A stretch of 36,989 nt of DNA from Pseudorhodobacter antarcticus (lineage in GTDB: Bacteria > Pseudomonadota > Alphaproteobacteria > Rhodobacterales > Rhodobacteraceae), in assembly GCA_945862465.1 (NCBI GenBank), contig CAMAYO010000019.1, positions 1 to 36,989 of the forward strand, read 5' to 3'. Shown one piece after another: positions 8,345 through 18,000 of this stretch (its first letter is position 1; each line of letters opens with the position of its first letter). The position numbers and the translations under genes were made by a program. The notes below the pieces were generated by a model, which was given only the letters and a program-made list of their open reading frames with translations, searched no databases and was not told where the DNA came from.

Positions 8345-9936
8345 ATGGCGGCGGCCTTCACATCATCGTCGATGAAGGGCAGGTATTGCGCGAAGTTGGC
8401 GGCAAACATCGCCACCAGTTTGCGCGCTTGCGCGTCATAATCTGCCGCAGAGCCCCAAGTGCGGCGCGGATCTAGCAGGGCGTCATCCACGCCCGCCAAA
8501 GCCACCGGCACATCAAAGCCAAAGTTGGGATCCTTGCGGAAGTTAACAGCATTCAGCGACCCGTCCAACGCCGCTGCCAGCAAAGCGCGGGTGGCTTTGA
8601 TGGGCATGCGCTTGCCCACACCGTAAGCCCCGCCTGTCCAACCCGTGTTCACTAGCCAGCAGGTGGCACCATGCTTGGCAATCTTTTCTTCCAGCAATTT
8701 TCCGTAAACTTCCGGCCTGCGCGGCATAAAGGGCGCACCAAAACAGGTTGAGAAGGTGGGTTGCGGCTCTGTTACCCCCCGCTCGGTCCCCGCTACCTTT
8801 GAGGTGAAGCCCGACAAAAAGTGATACATCGCCTGTGCGGGGGTCAGCCGTGCGATGGGGGGCAAAACGCCAAACGCATCGCAGGTCAACATCACAACGT
8901 GCTTAGGATGCCCGCCCAACCCTGTGGCCGAGGCGTTCGAGATATAGTCCAAAGGATAAGCACAGCGCGTGTTGGCGGTTAGGCTGTCATCCTCAAAATC
9001 GAGCACGAAGGTTTCGGGGTTGTGCACCATGTTTTCCACCACGGTGGCAAAGCGGTGCGTGGTGGCGAAAATCTCTGGCTCGGCCTCGGCGGATAGGTTG
9101 ATGGTTTTGGCGTAGCACCCACCTTCGAAGTTAAAGGTGCCCCGATCGCTCCACCCGTGTTCATCATCGCCGATCAGCGTGCGGGATGGGTCGGCGGACA
9201 GGGTGGTTTTGCCCGTGCCTGACAGGCCAAAGAACACTGCCGTGTCGACCGGATTGCCGATGGCGTGGTTGGCGCTGCAATGCATGGGCATGACGCCCGT
9301 GTCGGTGAGCAGATAGTTCAGCAGGGTAAAGACGGCTTTCTTATTCTCGCCCGCATAGGCGGTGTTGGCGATCAAGATCAGCTTGCGGTCAAAGTTCAGC
9401 GCAATCACGGTTTCGCTGCGGCAACCGTGGCGGGCCGGATCAGCCTTGAAGGTGGGGCAGTTGATCACTGTCCACGCGGGTGCAAAACTGTCCAACTCTG
9501 CCCGCTCGGGACGGCGCAGCAAGTGGCGGATGAACAGCCCGTGCCACGCCAGTTCCGTCACCATGCGCAGATCAACGCGGTGGGTCGGGTCGGCGCCAGC
9601 GTAAAGATCCTGCACAAAATAATCGCGGCCCTGCATATGGGCCAGCATATCGGCGTAAAGCTGATCAAAAGCGGCGGGCGTCATGGGGGCGTTGTTTTCC
9701 CACCAGATCGTGCCTTCCACCGAAGGGGATCGCACCACGAACTTGTCTTTCGGTGAGCGCCCCGTAAAGCGCCCCGTTTCACACAAAAACGCGCCGCCAA
9801 GGCCCAGCTTGCCCTCGCCCCGCTGCACGGCGGCGTTGACCAAAGCGGGTTCGAGCTGGTTGTAATACACGCGCCCCAGCCCCGAAATACCCTGATGCTC
9901 CAGCCGCATGGCCGGGTTCACGCGTCCTTCAGTCAT
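8341..9936 (-). CDS. pckA: Phosphoenolpyruvate carboxykinase (ATP)
   Basis: 531 aa, the usual length for the ATP-dependent enzyme, which converts oxaloacetate and ATP to phosphoenolpyruvate, CO2 and ADP at the entry of gluconeogenesis. Visible are the substrate-binding [12 protein letters not shown] (about 56-67), [10 protein letters not shown] (191-200), the kinase-1a P-loop GLSGTGKT (237-244) and the metal-binding DDEHGW (257-262). The frame is open 8 codons upstream to an ATG at 9960; 9936 ([12 protein letters not shown]) is chosen because it matches the usual start region. Divergent from chvI, an arrangement common in Rhodobacteraceae and Rhizobiales. Two CceR-like repeats lie about 155-185 bp upstream. 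Confidence 0.95.
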   Translation of the reverse strand: MTEGRVNPAMRLEHQGISGLGRVYYNQLEPALVNAAVQRGEGKLGLGGAFLCETGRFTGRSPKDKFVVRSPSVEGTIWWENNAPMTPAAFDQLYADMLAHMQGRDYFVQDLYAGADPTHRVDLRMVTELAWHGLFIRHLLRRPERAELDSFAPAWTVINCPTFKADPARHGCRSETVIALNFDRKLILIANTAYAGENKKAVFTLLNYLLTDTGVMPMHCSANHAIGNPVDTAVFFGLSGTGKTTLSADPSRTLIGDDEHGWSDRGTFNFEGGCYAKTINLSAEAEPEIFATTHRFATVVENMVHNPETFVLDFEDDSLTANTRCAYPLDYISNASATGLGGHPKHVVMLTCDAFGVLPPIARLTPAQAMYHFLSGFTSKVAGTERGVTEPQPTFSTCFGAPFMPRRPEVYGKLLEEKIAKHGATCWLVNTGWTGGAYGVGKRMPIKATRALLAAALDGSLNAVNFRKDPNFGFDVPVALAGVDDALLDPRRTWGSAADYDAQARKLVAMFAANFAQYLPFIDDDVKAAAI

Positions 9937-10277
9937 TCTGCAAGCTCCCATCATCGCCAAACGGCGATTTCCTTGATTTCAACCCTGACGGCCGCGCCAA
10001 CAGCCGCCGCACAGGCCCCGGGCCAACAGGGCCTGCGCAAAATGTCTATAACATGCAGATTTCAAAGGGGAAAAGTGCTGAATTGCAGCGTTAGCGCAAC
10101 CATCCTTAGGTTAGCGCAACCAAATGCACCCTGTATGCACACCGAGGGCGGTTTTGCCAAAATCGGTGACGCGCGGCACGAAAATGCCACAAAGTATTAA
10201 CTTAAGGGTTGCAACCTACCCCAAAGCGCAGAATACTGCCGTTAATTAGACCTAAAAGTATAGATTGGAACCGTATT
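9937..10277. other. Divergent pckA-chvI intergenic region
   Basis: 341 bp without a convincing gene; a short plus-strand frame through it shows no family features and no ribosome binding site. It must hold the promoters for both pckA and chvI. The only strong structure seen is the tandem repeat at 10090-10122. The 60 bases before chvI are AT-rich (TTAATTAG, AAAAGTATAGA) and probably contain its promoter, but no confident -35/-10 pair was found. Confidence 0.6.
10090..10122. promoter_or_regulatory. Tandem CceR-like operators between pckA and chvI
   Basis: GTTAGCGCAACCA occurs twice as an exact 13-bp direct repeat (10090-10102 and 10110-10122), start-to-start distance 20 bp, about two helical turns. 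Each copy keeps 10 of 12 positions of the LacI-type palindrome GTTAGCGCTAAC recalled for the Rhodobacter carbon regulator CceR, which activates gluconeogenic genes. The assignment is an inference; direct repetition on one helix face itself suggests cooperative protein binding. Confidence 0.5.
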
Positions 10278-10979
10278 ATGGCACGGATTGCCCTTGTAGA
10301 CGATGACCGCAACATTCTGACCTCGGTGGCGATGACGCTGGAATCCGAAGGGTTTGAGGTTGAAACCTTTAACGATGGCCAATCCGCGCTTGACGCCTTT
10401 AGCAGGCGAATGCCCGACATGGCGGTGCTGGATGTAAAGCTGCCGCGCATGGATGGGATGGACCTGTTGCAGCGTCTGCGCGGCAAAACACGCATTCCGG
10501 TGATCTTTCTCAGCTCAAAAGACGATGAGATCGACGAAGTTCTGGGCCTGCGCATGGGGGCCGATGATTATGTGAAAAAGCCCTTCAGTCAGCGCATCTT
10601 GCTGGAACGTATCCGTGCCCTGCTGCGCCGCCAAGACCCAAGCCCCGCCGCCGAGCTTGCCAATTTGGAAGACATCCGCGTGCTAGAGCGCGGCCATTTG
10701 CGGATGGACCCCTTGCGCCACGCCGTGGAATGGAGGGGGCAGGAAGTGGCCCTGACCGTGACCGAATTTATGCTGCTGCAAACCTTGGCACAGCGGCCGG
10801 GCTTTGTGAAAAGCCGCGAACAGTTGATGGATGTGGCTTATGACGATCAAGTCTATGTCGACGACCGCACGATCGACAGCCATATCAAACGTCTGCGCAA
10901 GAAGATGCGGGGGGCCGATGACAGTTTCAATGCTATCGAAACGCTCTACGGCATTGGTTACCGCTACATCGAAGAATGA
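10278..10979 (+). CDS. chvI: Response regulator ChvI (OmpR/PhoB family)
   Basis: 233 aa. The receiver domain (about 1-120) has the acidic pocket Asp8-Asp9-Asp10, phospho-acceptor Asp52 ([11 protein letters not shown]), Ser79/Ser80 and Lys101. The C-terminal winged helix (about 135-230) has the OmpR-type recognition segment [16 protein letters not shown]. The frame is open upstream to 10209, but the ATG at 10278 starts exactly at the receiver domain ([10 protein letters not shown]). ChvI is the DNA-binding partner of ChvG; in rhizobia and Agrobacterium the pair responds to acid and envelope signals. Context with pckA and HprK is the conserved alphaproteobacterial arrangement. The stop overlaps chvG by 4 bp. 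Confidence 0.92.
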   Translation: MARIALVDDDRNILTSVAMTLESEGFEVETFNDGQSALDAFSRRMPDMAVLDVKLPRMDGMDLLQRLRGKTRIPVIFLSSKDDEIDEVLGLRMGADDYVKKPFSQRILLERIRALLRRQDPSPAAELANLEDIRVLERGHLRMDPLRHAVEWRGQEVALTVTEFMLLQTLAQRPGFVKSREQLMDVAYDDQVYVDDRTIDSHIKRLRKKMRGADDSFNAIETLYGIGYRYIEE

Positions 10980-12106
10980 CAGCGATTTTCCAAGGCAACC
11001 CAGCAAAAAGGCCAAAAGTCCGGTCAGAACGGGCCGCTTTGCGCTGGCCGCGCCTGTCTTTGATGCGCGTGCCTTTGGCGGGCCAGATTGTTTTGGCCAA
11101 TATTTTGGTGCTTTTTGTCCTCATCGCGGGGATCTTGGCCTTTCAACCAGTGTGGCCCGTGCCAGCGCAGCTTTGGCTGATCTTTGCCGCAGCTTTTGGG
11201 GTTTGTATTGCTTTGTCGCTGGCCTTGGCCACGGCCATCACACGCCCCTTGGCAGCCCTTGCCGCTGCTGCTGAAATTGGCCGCGTGCCGGGTGGGCGCA
11301 CCATCGCCCCCGGTCGTGTTTGGATCCCCGACCTCTCCGCCCGCCCTGACGAAATTGGTCGCCTGTCCGTCGCCCTGCGCAGCATGGTCACCGCCCTGTG
11401 TGATCGGATCGATGCCAACGAACATTTCGCCGCCGATGTCAGCCATGAAATCAAAAACCCTCTCGCGAGCCTGCGCTCGGCCGTGGGCGCTTTGCGCATG
11501 GTCACCAAGGTGGAACAGCGCGAAAAACTTTTGGAGGTGATCGACCATGATGTGCGCCGCTTAGACCGTTTGGTCAGCGACATCTCATCTGCCTCGCGGC
11601 TTGAATCTGATCTGGTGAAGGAAGAGGAAGAGGCGTTTAATCTGCGCAAGACCCTGATCAACTTGGCCGACCATCTGGCCACCCAAGCGCAATGGAAAGA
11701 CGTCGATTTGATCACCGATTTTCCCGATCATCCCCTGACCCTCGTGGGGATAGAGGCGCGCCTGGCGCAGGTCTTTGTCAACCTGATCACCAACGCGATT
11801 TCCTTTTGCAGCGCAGGCGATGCCGTGCGCATCTGGGCGCGCCAGCGCGAGAATCGTGTCTTGGTCGTCGTCGAAGACACCGGCCCCGGCATTCCCGAAC
11901 AGGCGCTGACCAAGGTGTTTCAGCGGTTTTATTCCGAACGACCAGACAGTGACTTTGGCAACCACTCTGGCCTTGGGCTTGCCATATCAAAACAAATTGT
12001 CGAAGCGCATGGCGGCGTGATCTGGGCTGAAAACATCCGGGCTGAGGGGGCCGACCCCCGTTCTGCCCCCTTGGGCGCGCGCTTTGTCGTGGGCCTGCCG
12101 GTATGA
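10976..12106 (+). CDS. chvG: Sensor histidine kinase ChvG, lacking the periplasmic sensor domain
   Basis: 376 aa. TM1 is about residues 37-56 and TM2 about 66-88, with only about 9 residues between them; typical ChvG proteins are about 550-600 aa with a periplasmic domain here. HAMP-like residues follow (ITRPLAAL), then the H box [19 protein letters not shown] with His157, N box [10 protein letters not shown]1 DTGPGIPE and G2 HSGLGLAI. The dimerisation and catalytic domains look intact, and the frame is continuous with a normal ATGA overlap to chvI, so this looks like a clean loss of the sensor domain rather than a frameshift. The stop overlaps hprK (ATGA). Signal sensing must be through the membrane, cytoplasmic partners or another protein. 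Confidence 0.88.
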   Translation: MTAIFQGNPAKRPKVRSERAALRWPRLSLMRVPLAGQIVLANILVLFVLIAGILAFQPVWPVPAQLWLIFAAAFGVCIALSLALATAITRPLAALAAAAEIGRVPGGRTIAPGRVWIPDLSARPDEIGRLSVALRSMVTALCDRIDANEHFAADVSHEIKNPLASLRSAVGALRMVTKVEQREKLLEVIDHDVRRLDRLVSDISSASRLESDLVKEEEEAFNLRKTLINLADHLATQAQWKDVDLITDFPDHPLTLVGIEARLAQVFVNLITNAISFCSAGDAVRIWARQRENRVLVVVEDTGPGIPEQALTKVFQRFYSERPDSDFGNHSGLGLAISKQIVEAHGGVIWAENIRAEGADPRSAPLGARFVVGLPV

Positions 12107-12522
12107 ACACGCAAATCCTTCACGCAAGTTGCGTCGCTTGGCAGGGGCGTGGGGCGCTGATTTTGGGGCAGTCGGGGGCGGGAAAATCGGCGCTGGCTTT
12201 GCAGTTGATGGCTTTAGGTGCTGATTTGGTATCTGACGACCGCACCGAACTGCTGGCCGAAGCCGATGCGCTGACGGCCCGCGCTCCAGCCACGATACAG
12301 GGCCTGATCGAAGCGCGGGGTGTTGGCCTGATGCGCGTGCCCTTTGTGCCGCAGGCCGAGATTGCTCTGGTTATCGATCTGGATCAGCCCGAACCCAACC
12401 GCCTGCCGCCACAGCGCGAGATCACTCTTCTGGGGATAAGTCGTCCTTTGGTGCTGGCCGTGCCACAGCCCCATTTTCCTGCGGCCATTCTGTGCTATCT
12501 TAAGGGTTCACGTTTCGCCTGA
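12103..12522 (+). CDS. hprK: HPr kinase/phosphorylase, short alphaproteobacterial form
   Basis: 139 aa, equivalent only to the C-terminal catalytic domain of Firmicutes HprK (about 310 aa); this short form is normal in Alphaproteobacteria. P-loop GQSGAGKS at residues 22-29, then LVSDDRTEL and the conserved [12 protein letters not shown] segment that contacts HPr. It phosphorylates HPr on Ser46 with ATP and reverses this by phosphorolysis. The ATG overlaps the chvG stop by 4 bp, so kinase and two-component system are co-transcribed; rapZ follows after 22 bp. Confidence 0.9.
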   Translation: MNTQILHASCVAWQGRGALILGQSGAGKSALALQLMALGADLVSDDRTELLAEADALTARAPATIQGLIEARGVGLMRVPFVPQAEIALVIDLDQPEPNRLPPQREITLLGISRPLVLAVPQPHFPAAILCYLKGSRFA

Positions 12523-12544
12523 CGAACGGCCCAAGTTTGACCCA

Positions 12545-13477
12545 ATGACCGACCCCGCCGAAAGCCTAAGCTTTCACCATCTTGTTCTGGTTACCGGACC
12601 TTCCGGTGCTGGCCGGTCAACCGTGTTTCACGCGCTAGAGGATCTGGGCTACGAGGTGATCGACAATCTGCCCCTTAGCCTGATTCCCCGCCTGCTTGAT
12701 GGCCCACCGCTGGACAGGCCCATCGCGCTGGGGCTGGATGTGCGCAACCGCGATTTCAGCACCGCTGCCGCGATCGAGTTGATCGACCGCCTGACCCGTG
12801 ACCCCCGTGTGACGCTAGAGGTGCTTTATCTGGATTGCGCTGCGGGCATCTTGCAAACCCGCTACAACCAAACCCGCCGCCGCCACCCTTTGGCCGAGAC
12901 GCTATCCCCCAGCGAGGGGATTGACCGCGAGATTGATCTTTTGGTTCCCATTCGGGCGCGGGCGGACCATTTGATCGACACCTCTGATCTATCGCCACAT
13001 GACCTGAAGGCCGAAATAGCCCATTGGTTCGCCCAAGGCACCGAAACGCGCTTGGCCATTTCGGTACAAAGTTTCAGCTACAAGCGCGGCCTGCCGCGCG
13101 GGGTCGACATGGTGTTTGACTGCCGATTCTTAAGCAATCCCCATTGGGTGCCCGCATTGCGCGACAAAGACGGCCGCGATGCGGAAGTTTCTGCCTATGT
13201 TCAAGCTGATCTGAATTTTGCGGCTTTCTTTCAAAAACTGCAGGAAATCATCTTTATTTTGCTTCCCGCCCAGCAGGAAGAGGGCAAAGCCCACCTAACA
13301 ATCGGCTTTGGCTGCACTGGCGGACAGCACCGCTCTGTTGCAGTTGCAGAAAAATTGGCCAAAGTGCTTGCAGAAGCGGGCTGGCAGGTGTCAAAACGTC
13401 ATCGAGAACTTGAGCGGCGGGGAACTTCCTTACCACTTGAGGGGATCAGTGGCGAAACAGGGGTAGGTCGCGGGTGA
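12545..13477 (+). CDS. rapZ: RapZ / YvcJ-type nucleotide-binding protein
   Basis: 310 aa. An N-terminal kinase-like domain with P-loop GPSGAGRS (18-25) and Walker-B-like region, and a C-terminal domain with the family signature [12 protein letters not shown]. In E. coli RapZ delivers small RNAs that control glmS to RNase E; in Alphaproteobacteria its target is less clear. Position between hprK and the EIIA gene is conserved in Proteobacteria. No good ribosome binding site is seen before the ATG at 12545, so it may depend on translation from hprK. Its stop overlaps the GTG start of the EIIA gene (GTGA). Confidence 0.92.
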   Translation: MTDPAESLSFHHLVLVTGPSGAGRSTVFHALEDLGYEVIDNLPLSLIPRLLDGPPLDRPIALGLDVRNRDFSTAAAIELIDRLTRDPRVTLEVLYLDCAAGILQTRYNQTRRRHPLAETLSPSEGIDREIDLLVPIRARADHLIDTSDLSPHDLKAEIAHWFAQGTETRLAISVQSFSYKRGLPRGVDMVFDCRFLSNPHWVPALRDKDGRDAEVSAYVQADLNFAAFFQKLQEIIFILLPAQQEEGKAHLTIGFGCTGGQHRSVAVAEKLAKVLAEAGWQVSKRHRELERRGTSLPLEGISGETGVGRG

Positions 13478-13872
13478 TCGGAGTTGTCATCGTCGCACAC
13501 GGGGGTCTGGCCAGAGAGTATCTCTTGGCCGTTGAACACGTTGTGGGAAAACAAAGCGATATGCAGGCCATCTCGATTGAAGATGATTGTGATCGCGACA
13601 AGAAACAGGCCGAAATCTGTGCAGCGGCCAATGCCGTGGATCACGGCGAAGGTGTGGTGGTGGTGACCGATATGTTCGGCGGCTCACCCTCGAACCTGTC
13701 GCTGATGGCGGGCTGTGCGGGGTCAGAGCGGCGGATCATCTACGGTGCCAACCTGCCCATGTTGATCAAACTGGCCAAATCCCGTGCCTTGCCCGTCAAT
13801 GACGCGGTCGCGGCGGCTTTGGAAGCGGGCCGCAAGTATATCAACAGCCTTGATCTGGGCGTGGGGGCCTAA
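13474..13872 (+). CDS. PTS mannose-family EIIA component (regulatory)
   Basis: 132 aa single-domain EIIA-Man. The probable phosphorylated His is His9 in [10 protein letters not shown], followed by the family pattern [10 protein letters not shown]. It accepts phosphate from HPr-His15. No sugar permease (EIIB/C/D) gene lies here, so a regulatory role is likely, as in other Alphaproteobacteria. Start is GTG at 13474, overlapping the rapZ stop by 4 bp. HPr follows after 3 bp. Confidence 0.92.
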   Translation: MIGVVIVAHGGLAREYLLAVEHVVGKQSDMQAISIEDDCDRDKKQAEICAAANAVDHGEGVVVVTDMFGGSPSNLSLMAGCAGSERRIIYGANLPMLIKLAKSRALPVNDAVAAALEAGRKYINSLDLGVGA

Positions 13873-13875
13873 CAC

Positions 13876-14145
13876 ATGGCCCAGCTTTCGCTTTTGATTG
13901 TGAATGAAAAAGGGCTGCACGCCCGCGCCTCGGCCAAATTTGTCGAGGTGGTGGAAGAGTTTGACGCAGCCGCCCAAGTGACGCGCGATGGCATGTCGGT
14001 GTCGGGTGACAGCATCATGGGGCTTTTGATGTTGGCAGCCTCGCGCGGAACCACTATTGAGGTAGAGACAAGCGGCCCTCAGGCCGAGGCGCTTGGCATG
14101 GCGCTGACCGCACTTGTGGCCGATCGCTTTGGTGAAGACCGCTAA
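13876..14145 (+). CDS. ptsH: Phosphocarrier protein HPr
   Basis: 89 aa. Has the catalytic His15 (GLHARAS) for phosphoenolpyruvate-derived phosphate and Ser46 (SGDSIMGLL), the site used by HprK. Having both sites means HPr can integrate PEP state (via enzyme I, not in this window) and ATP/phosphate state (via HprK encoded 1.4 kb upstream). Typical length. It is the last clear PTS gene of the operon; the acyltransferase follows after 28 bp. Confidence 0.95.
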   Translation: MAQLSLLIVNEKGLHARASAKFVEVVEEFDAAAQVTRDGMSVSGDSIMGLLMLAASRGTTIEVETSGPQAEALGMALTALVADRFGEDR

Positions 14146-14173
14146 GCGGTTGGCAAAGGAAGGCTAAGGGGTC

Positions 14174-15061
14174 GTGACGCAGTTAGATACACCCAAACAA
14201 ATGGCGTTGAAGCCCGCAACCCCCAAGGTTGTGGTGGCCAATAAGTATGACATGCGCCGCTTGTCCTATGCGGGCACGTTTACCAACCCGCTGAAAGTCT
14301 TCGCTATCCGCGCTATTGAATGGACGACCGCCAAGGTAAAACTGCTGCAAATGATCCGCAGTTTTGAAAAATCTGGTGCTCCGGTGGGCGTGACCTTTTG
14401 GTCCAAGGCCGTGGCCCACATGGGCATTCGCATTGACACCCCGCCCGAAGAAATCGCCCGCATTCCTAAGACGGGGGCGGTGGTGGTGGTGGCGAACCAT
14501 CCGCATGGCTTGGTCGACGGCATGATCATGGGCGAATTGGTCAGCCGTGTGCGGCCAGACTTTCGCATTCTGACGCGCAGCCTGTTGACGGGCATTCCCG
14601 AAATTGAAGAGTTTATGATTCCCGTTCCTTTCCCGCATGAAGAAAACTCACGCGAGTTGGGACTGCAGATGCGCGACTTGACCATGGCGCATCTGGCGGA
14701 AGGCGGGGTGGTGATTTTGTTTCCGGCAGGCAAGGTGGCCTGTTCTGAAACCTGGTTCGGCCCCGCGATTGAAGCCGAATGGAACGTCTTCACCCATAAG
14801 ATGATCACCAAGTCGGGCGCTGTGATCTTGCCAATCCACTTCACGGGCCAGAATTCGCGCGCCTATCAAATCGCCAACAAACTGGCCGCCACGCTGCGGC
14901 AGGGCCTGTTGCTGTACGAAATCCGCCGCGCCTTGTTCAAACCGCAGCGCCCCCATGTGGGGATGCCCATTTCGGCGGAAGAGTTGGACAAGTGGAAAGG
15001 CAATCCGCGCGGCTTTTTGGCGTGGCTGCGCGAACACACCCTGTCCTTGGGGCAAAAATAA
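14174..15061 (+). CDS. Lysophospholipid acyltransferase family protein (PlsC-like)
   Basis: 295 aa. The acyltransferase motif is ANHPHGLVDG: the first His and the Asp are separated by five residues, the spacing seen in the NHP-x-G-x-x-D subgroup rather than the classical HxxxxD of PlsC. Motif III-like LFPAGKVA follows, and VILPIHFTG fits the last motif. It probably transfers an acyl chain to a lysolipid at the inner membrane; the exact lipid is unknown. The start is a GTG at 14174 with AAGGGG upstream. It lies at the end of the PTS operon and ends 4 bp before the convergent smc stop. Confidence 0.75.
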   Translation: MTQLDTPKQMALKPATPKVVVANKYDMRRLSYAGTFTNPLKVFAIRAIEWTTAKVKLLQMIRSFEKSGAPVGVTFWSKAVAHMGIRIDTPPEEIARIPKTGAVVVVANHPHGLVDGMIMGELVSRVRPDFRILTRSLLTGIPEIEEFMIPVPFPHEENSRELGLQMRDLTMAHLAEGGVVILFPAGKVACSETWFGPAIEAEWNVFTHKMITKSGAVILPIHFTGQNSRAYQIANKLAATLRQGLLLYEIRRALFKPQRPHVGMPISAEELDKWKGNPRGFLAWLREHTLSLGQK

Positions 15062-15065
15062 CCCC

Positions 15066-18000
15066 TTAACTGACCATCGCCGCAGCGCGGTTCAGATCCA
15101 CGCTGACCAACTGGCTGACCCCTTGTTCCGCCATCGTCACGCCAAACAAGCGGTCCATCCGGCTCATCGTCACGGCGTGGTGGGTGATCACCAAAAAGCG
15201 CGTTTCTGTCCGGCGGCGCATTTCATCCATCAGGTCGCAAAAGCGGGTGACATTGGCGTCATCCAAGGGCGCGTCCACCTCGTCTAGCACGCAGATCGGG
15301 GCGGGATTGGCCAGAAAGACGCCAAAGATCAAGGCAAGGGCGGTCAGCGTCTGCTCTCCGCCCGACAGAAGCGACAGGGTCGACAGCCGTTTGCCGGGGG
15401 GTTGGCACATGATTTCCAAGCCCGCTTCCAACGGATCATCGCTTTCCACCATGATCAACCGCGCCTCACCCCCGCCGAACAGGTGGGTGAAGAGCGTGGC
15501 GAAATTGGCGTTGACCTGTTCAAAAGCGGTCAAAAGCCGTTCGCGCCCTTCGCGGTTCAGGCCAGCAATCCCCGCGCGCAGTTTCTTGATCGCCTCTTCC
15601 AGGTCGATCTTTTCGGCCACCAGCGCGTCATATTCGGCCGAGACGGTCTTGGCATCCTCTTCGGCGCGCAGGTTCACCGCCCCCAAAGCCTCGCGCTGGC
15701 GTTTCAGGCGGTTCACGTCAATCTCAAGCGCTTCGGCATCGGGCATCCGGTCGGGGTCAAAGCCCAAAGTGTCCAAAAGCTGATCGGGCGTGGCGTTTAG
15801 GTCTTCCAAGATGCGCTCGGCGGCTTGGGTGACGGCGGCGCGCGCGGCGTCTTGCTGCACGTCGGCGCGGGCGCGCGCCTCGCGGGCTTCGCCAGCGGCG
15901 CGCTCTGCCTCACGCTCGGCATCTTGGGCTTGGCGCAGCATGGCCTCGGCCTCGACCAAGGCATCGGCAGCTTGGGCGCGGCGGGCTTCGGCGGTCAGGA
16001 TGCCTTCGGCCAGATGGGCGCGGCGGGTGGCGATGTCGGCGGGTTGCGCCAAGGCTGTTTTAAGGTCGTCTTCCGCCTCTTGCCGCCGATCTGACAATTC
16101 GGTGCTGCGTTTGGCGGCGGTGTCTTGGCGATGCTTCCAGCCCGACAGTTCCTTGACCGCCTCTTGCCGCCGCCGCACCCGCGCCTCGCCTTCGCGGCGC
16201 TGTTCGTCATGGGCGGCGCGGCGGGTCATCATGGCGATACGCGCGCCTTCGACAGCCACGCGCATATCTTCCACCAAGGCGCGGGCCGCCGCCAAATCGC
16301 CCAAGCCTTTCATGCCCGCTTCAGCCTCTGTCAGCCTTTCGCGGGCAAGGGTTGCATCGTCGCCAAAGCGCGCCACAGCGGCAAGGGCCGCTTCCAACCG
16401 CCCGCCGCTGATCGATCGTTCGCCTTCGGCCCGTGCTGCAGCGCGGTTCGCTTCGGTCACCTGCTGATCGGCGGCGCGGCGGTGATCGCGGGCCAGTTGA
16501 TCGGCGCGCGAGGCTTCGACCAAACGGGCTTGCAGCGCGTCATGCGCTTGGGCTGCGCCATCGGCTTTGGCAGCTGCCTCTTCCAGATCACGCTTCACCT
16601 GCACCAAGCGGTTCAACTGCCGCAGACGCGCCGCAGCGGCAGACGGCGCATCTGCCGCCGCTGCCCTAAACCCGTCCCAGCGCCACAAATCCCCCTCGCG
16701 GCTGACCAGCCTTTGCCCGGGGCGCAGGGTGGCTTGCAGGCGCGGGCCATCTGCCGCCTCTACCACCCCCGTCTGCGACAGCCGCCGCGCCAGCACATCG
16801 GGCGCGCCGACATGGCGGGCAAGCGGCGCTGCGCCCTGCGGCAAGGCTTGGGCCGGATCAAAGGCGTCCAGCCGCACCCAGCCTGACCCCGCATCGCCCT
16901 GTACCTCGGCGGTGCGCAGGTCATCGGCAAAGGCCGCACCAAGGGCTGCTTCATAGCCCGGCTCCACCTCTAGCTGGTCCAGCAATTGCTGACCGGCCTG
17001 CGCTTCGCGCTGCACTAGGCGGGCGAGGGCCGCGACTTCAGCGCGCAAAGCATTCGCCTCACCCTCGGCGCCCGAGCGGATGGCGCGCGCCTCAGCTTCA
17101 GAGGTTTGGGCGCTGGCGCGGGCGTCTTCGGCGCGGGTCAGCGCCGTTTCGGCGGCTTCCGCAGCACTCAGGGCACTTTCCTGCGCGGCCGTCGTGGCTT
17201 TGGCCGTTGCCAGCGCCGTTGCCACAGCCGCTTGCGCCGCCACCACGGCCTCGGATGCGCGCGCGGCTTCGTCTTGCAAACGCTCTAAGGTTTTGCGGTT
17301 ATCCGCCACCAAGCGTTCGGCCGATTGGTGGCGCGCAGCCAGACGGGCGGCATCTTCGGTGGCTTGCGCCAAATCGCCTTCGCGGGTGCCAAGGTCACTT
17401 GCGGCGGTGCGGGCAAGGTCGGCGGCGTCTGAAAGGCGTTCGTCCTGCCCCTCGCTGGCGCGGACCAGCTGGGCAATTTCCCACTCCAGCCGTTCGATCA
17501 TCTCGGCGGCGTCGCGGTTCAGCGCCGCTTCGCGTTCGGCGTCTTGGTCCATCTGGGCGATGCGGGCTTGCAGCGTGGCGATGCTGGCCAAGGCTCGCGC
17601 CTCTTCGGCGGCCAAAGCGTCGCGCTGCAGGATCAGGCGTTGCAGAATAGCCCCAGCCACCCCCTCTTCCTCGCGGCGCGGCGCGATATCGCCCTCGGCC
17701 TCTTCCCGGCCTTTGGCGGCAACACGTGCGGCCAGTTCGGCTTGCGCTGCGACCGATAGGCGCTGGCGCAGGGCAAATTCGGCCGCTGCCCGTGCCACTT
17801 CGGCCTCGCGCCAGCGGCGATACAGCAGCATCCCTTCGGCTTGGCGCAATTCGGTGCCAATCTCGCGGTAGCGTGCGGCTTGGCGGGCCTGCCGTGTCAG
17901 GGTGGAAAGCTGCTGGGCCAAGCCCTCGAGCACATCATCCACTCGCAGCAAGTTCTGCTCTGCCGCCGACAGCCGCAGTTCGGCCTCATGCCGGCGCTGA

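Noticed and set aside
15790-17871. Long Ala/Arg/Ser-rich open frames on the plus strand opposite smc
   Set aside because: They arise from the GC-skewed third positions of the smc coiled-coil; composition is extreme, no start signals or family motifs are seen, and smc itself is unmistakable.
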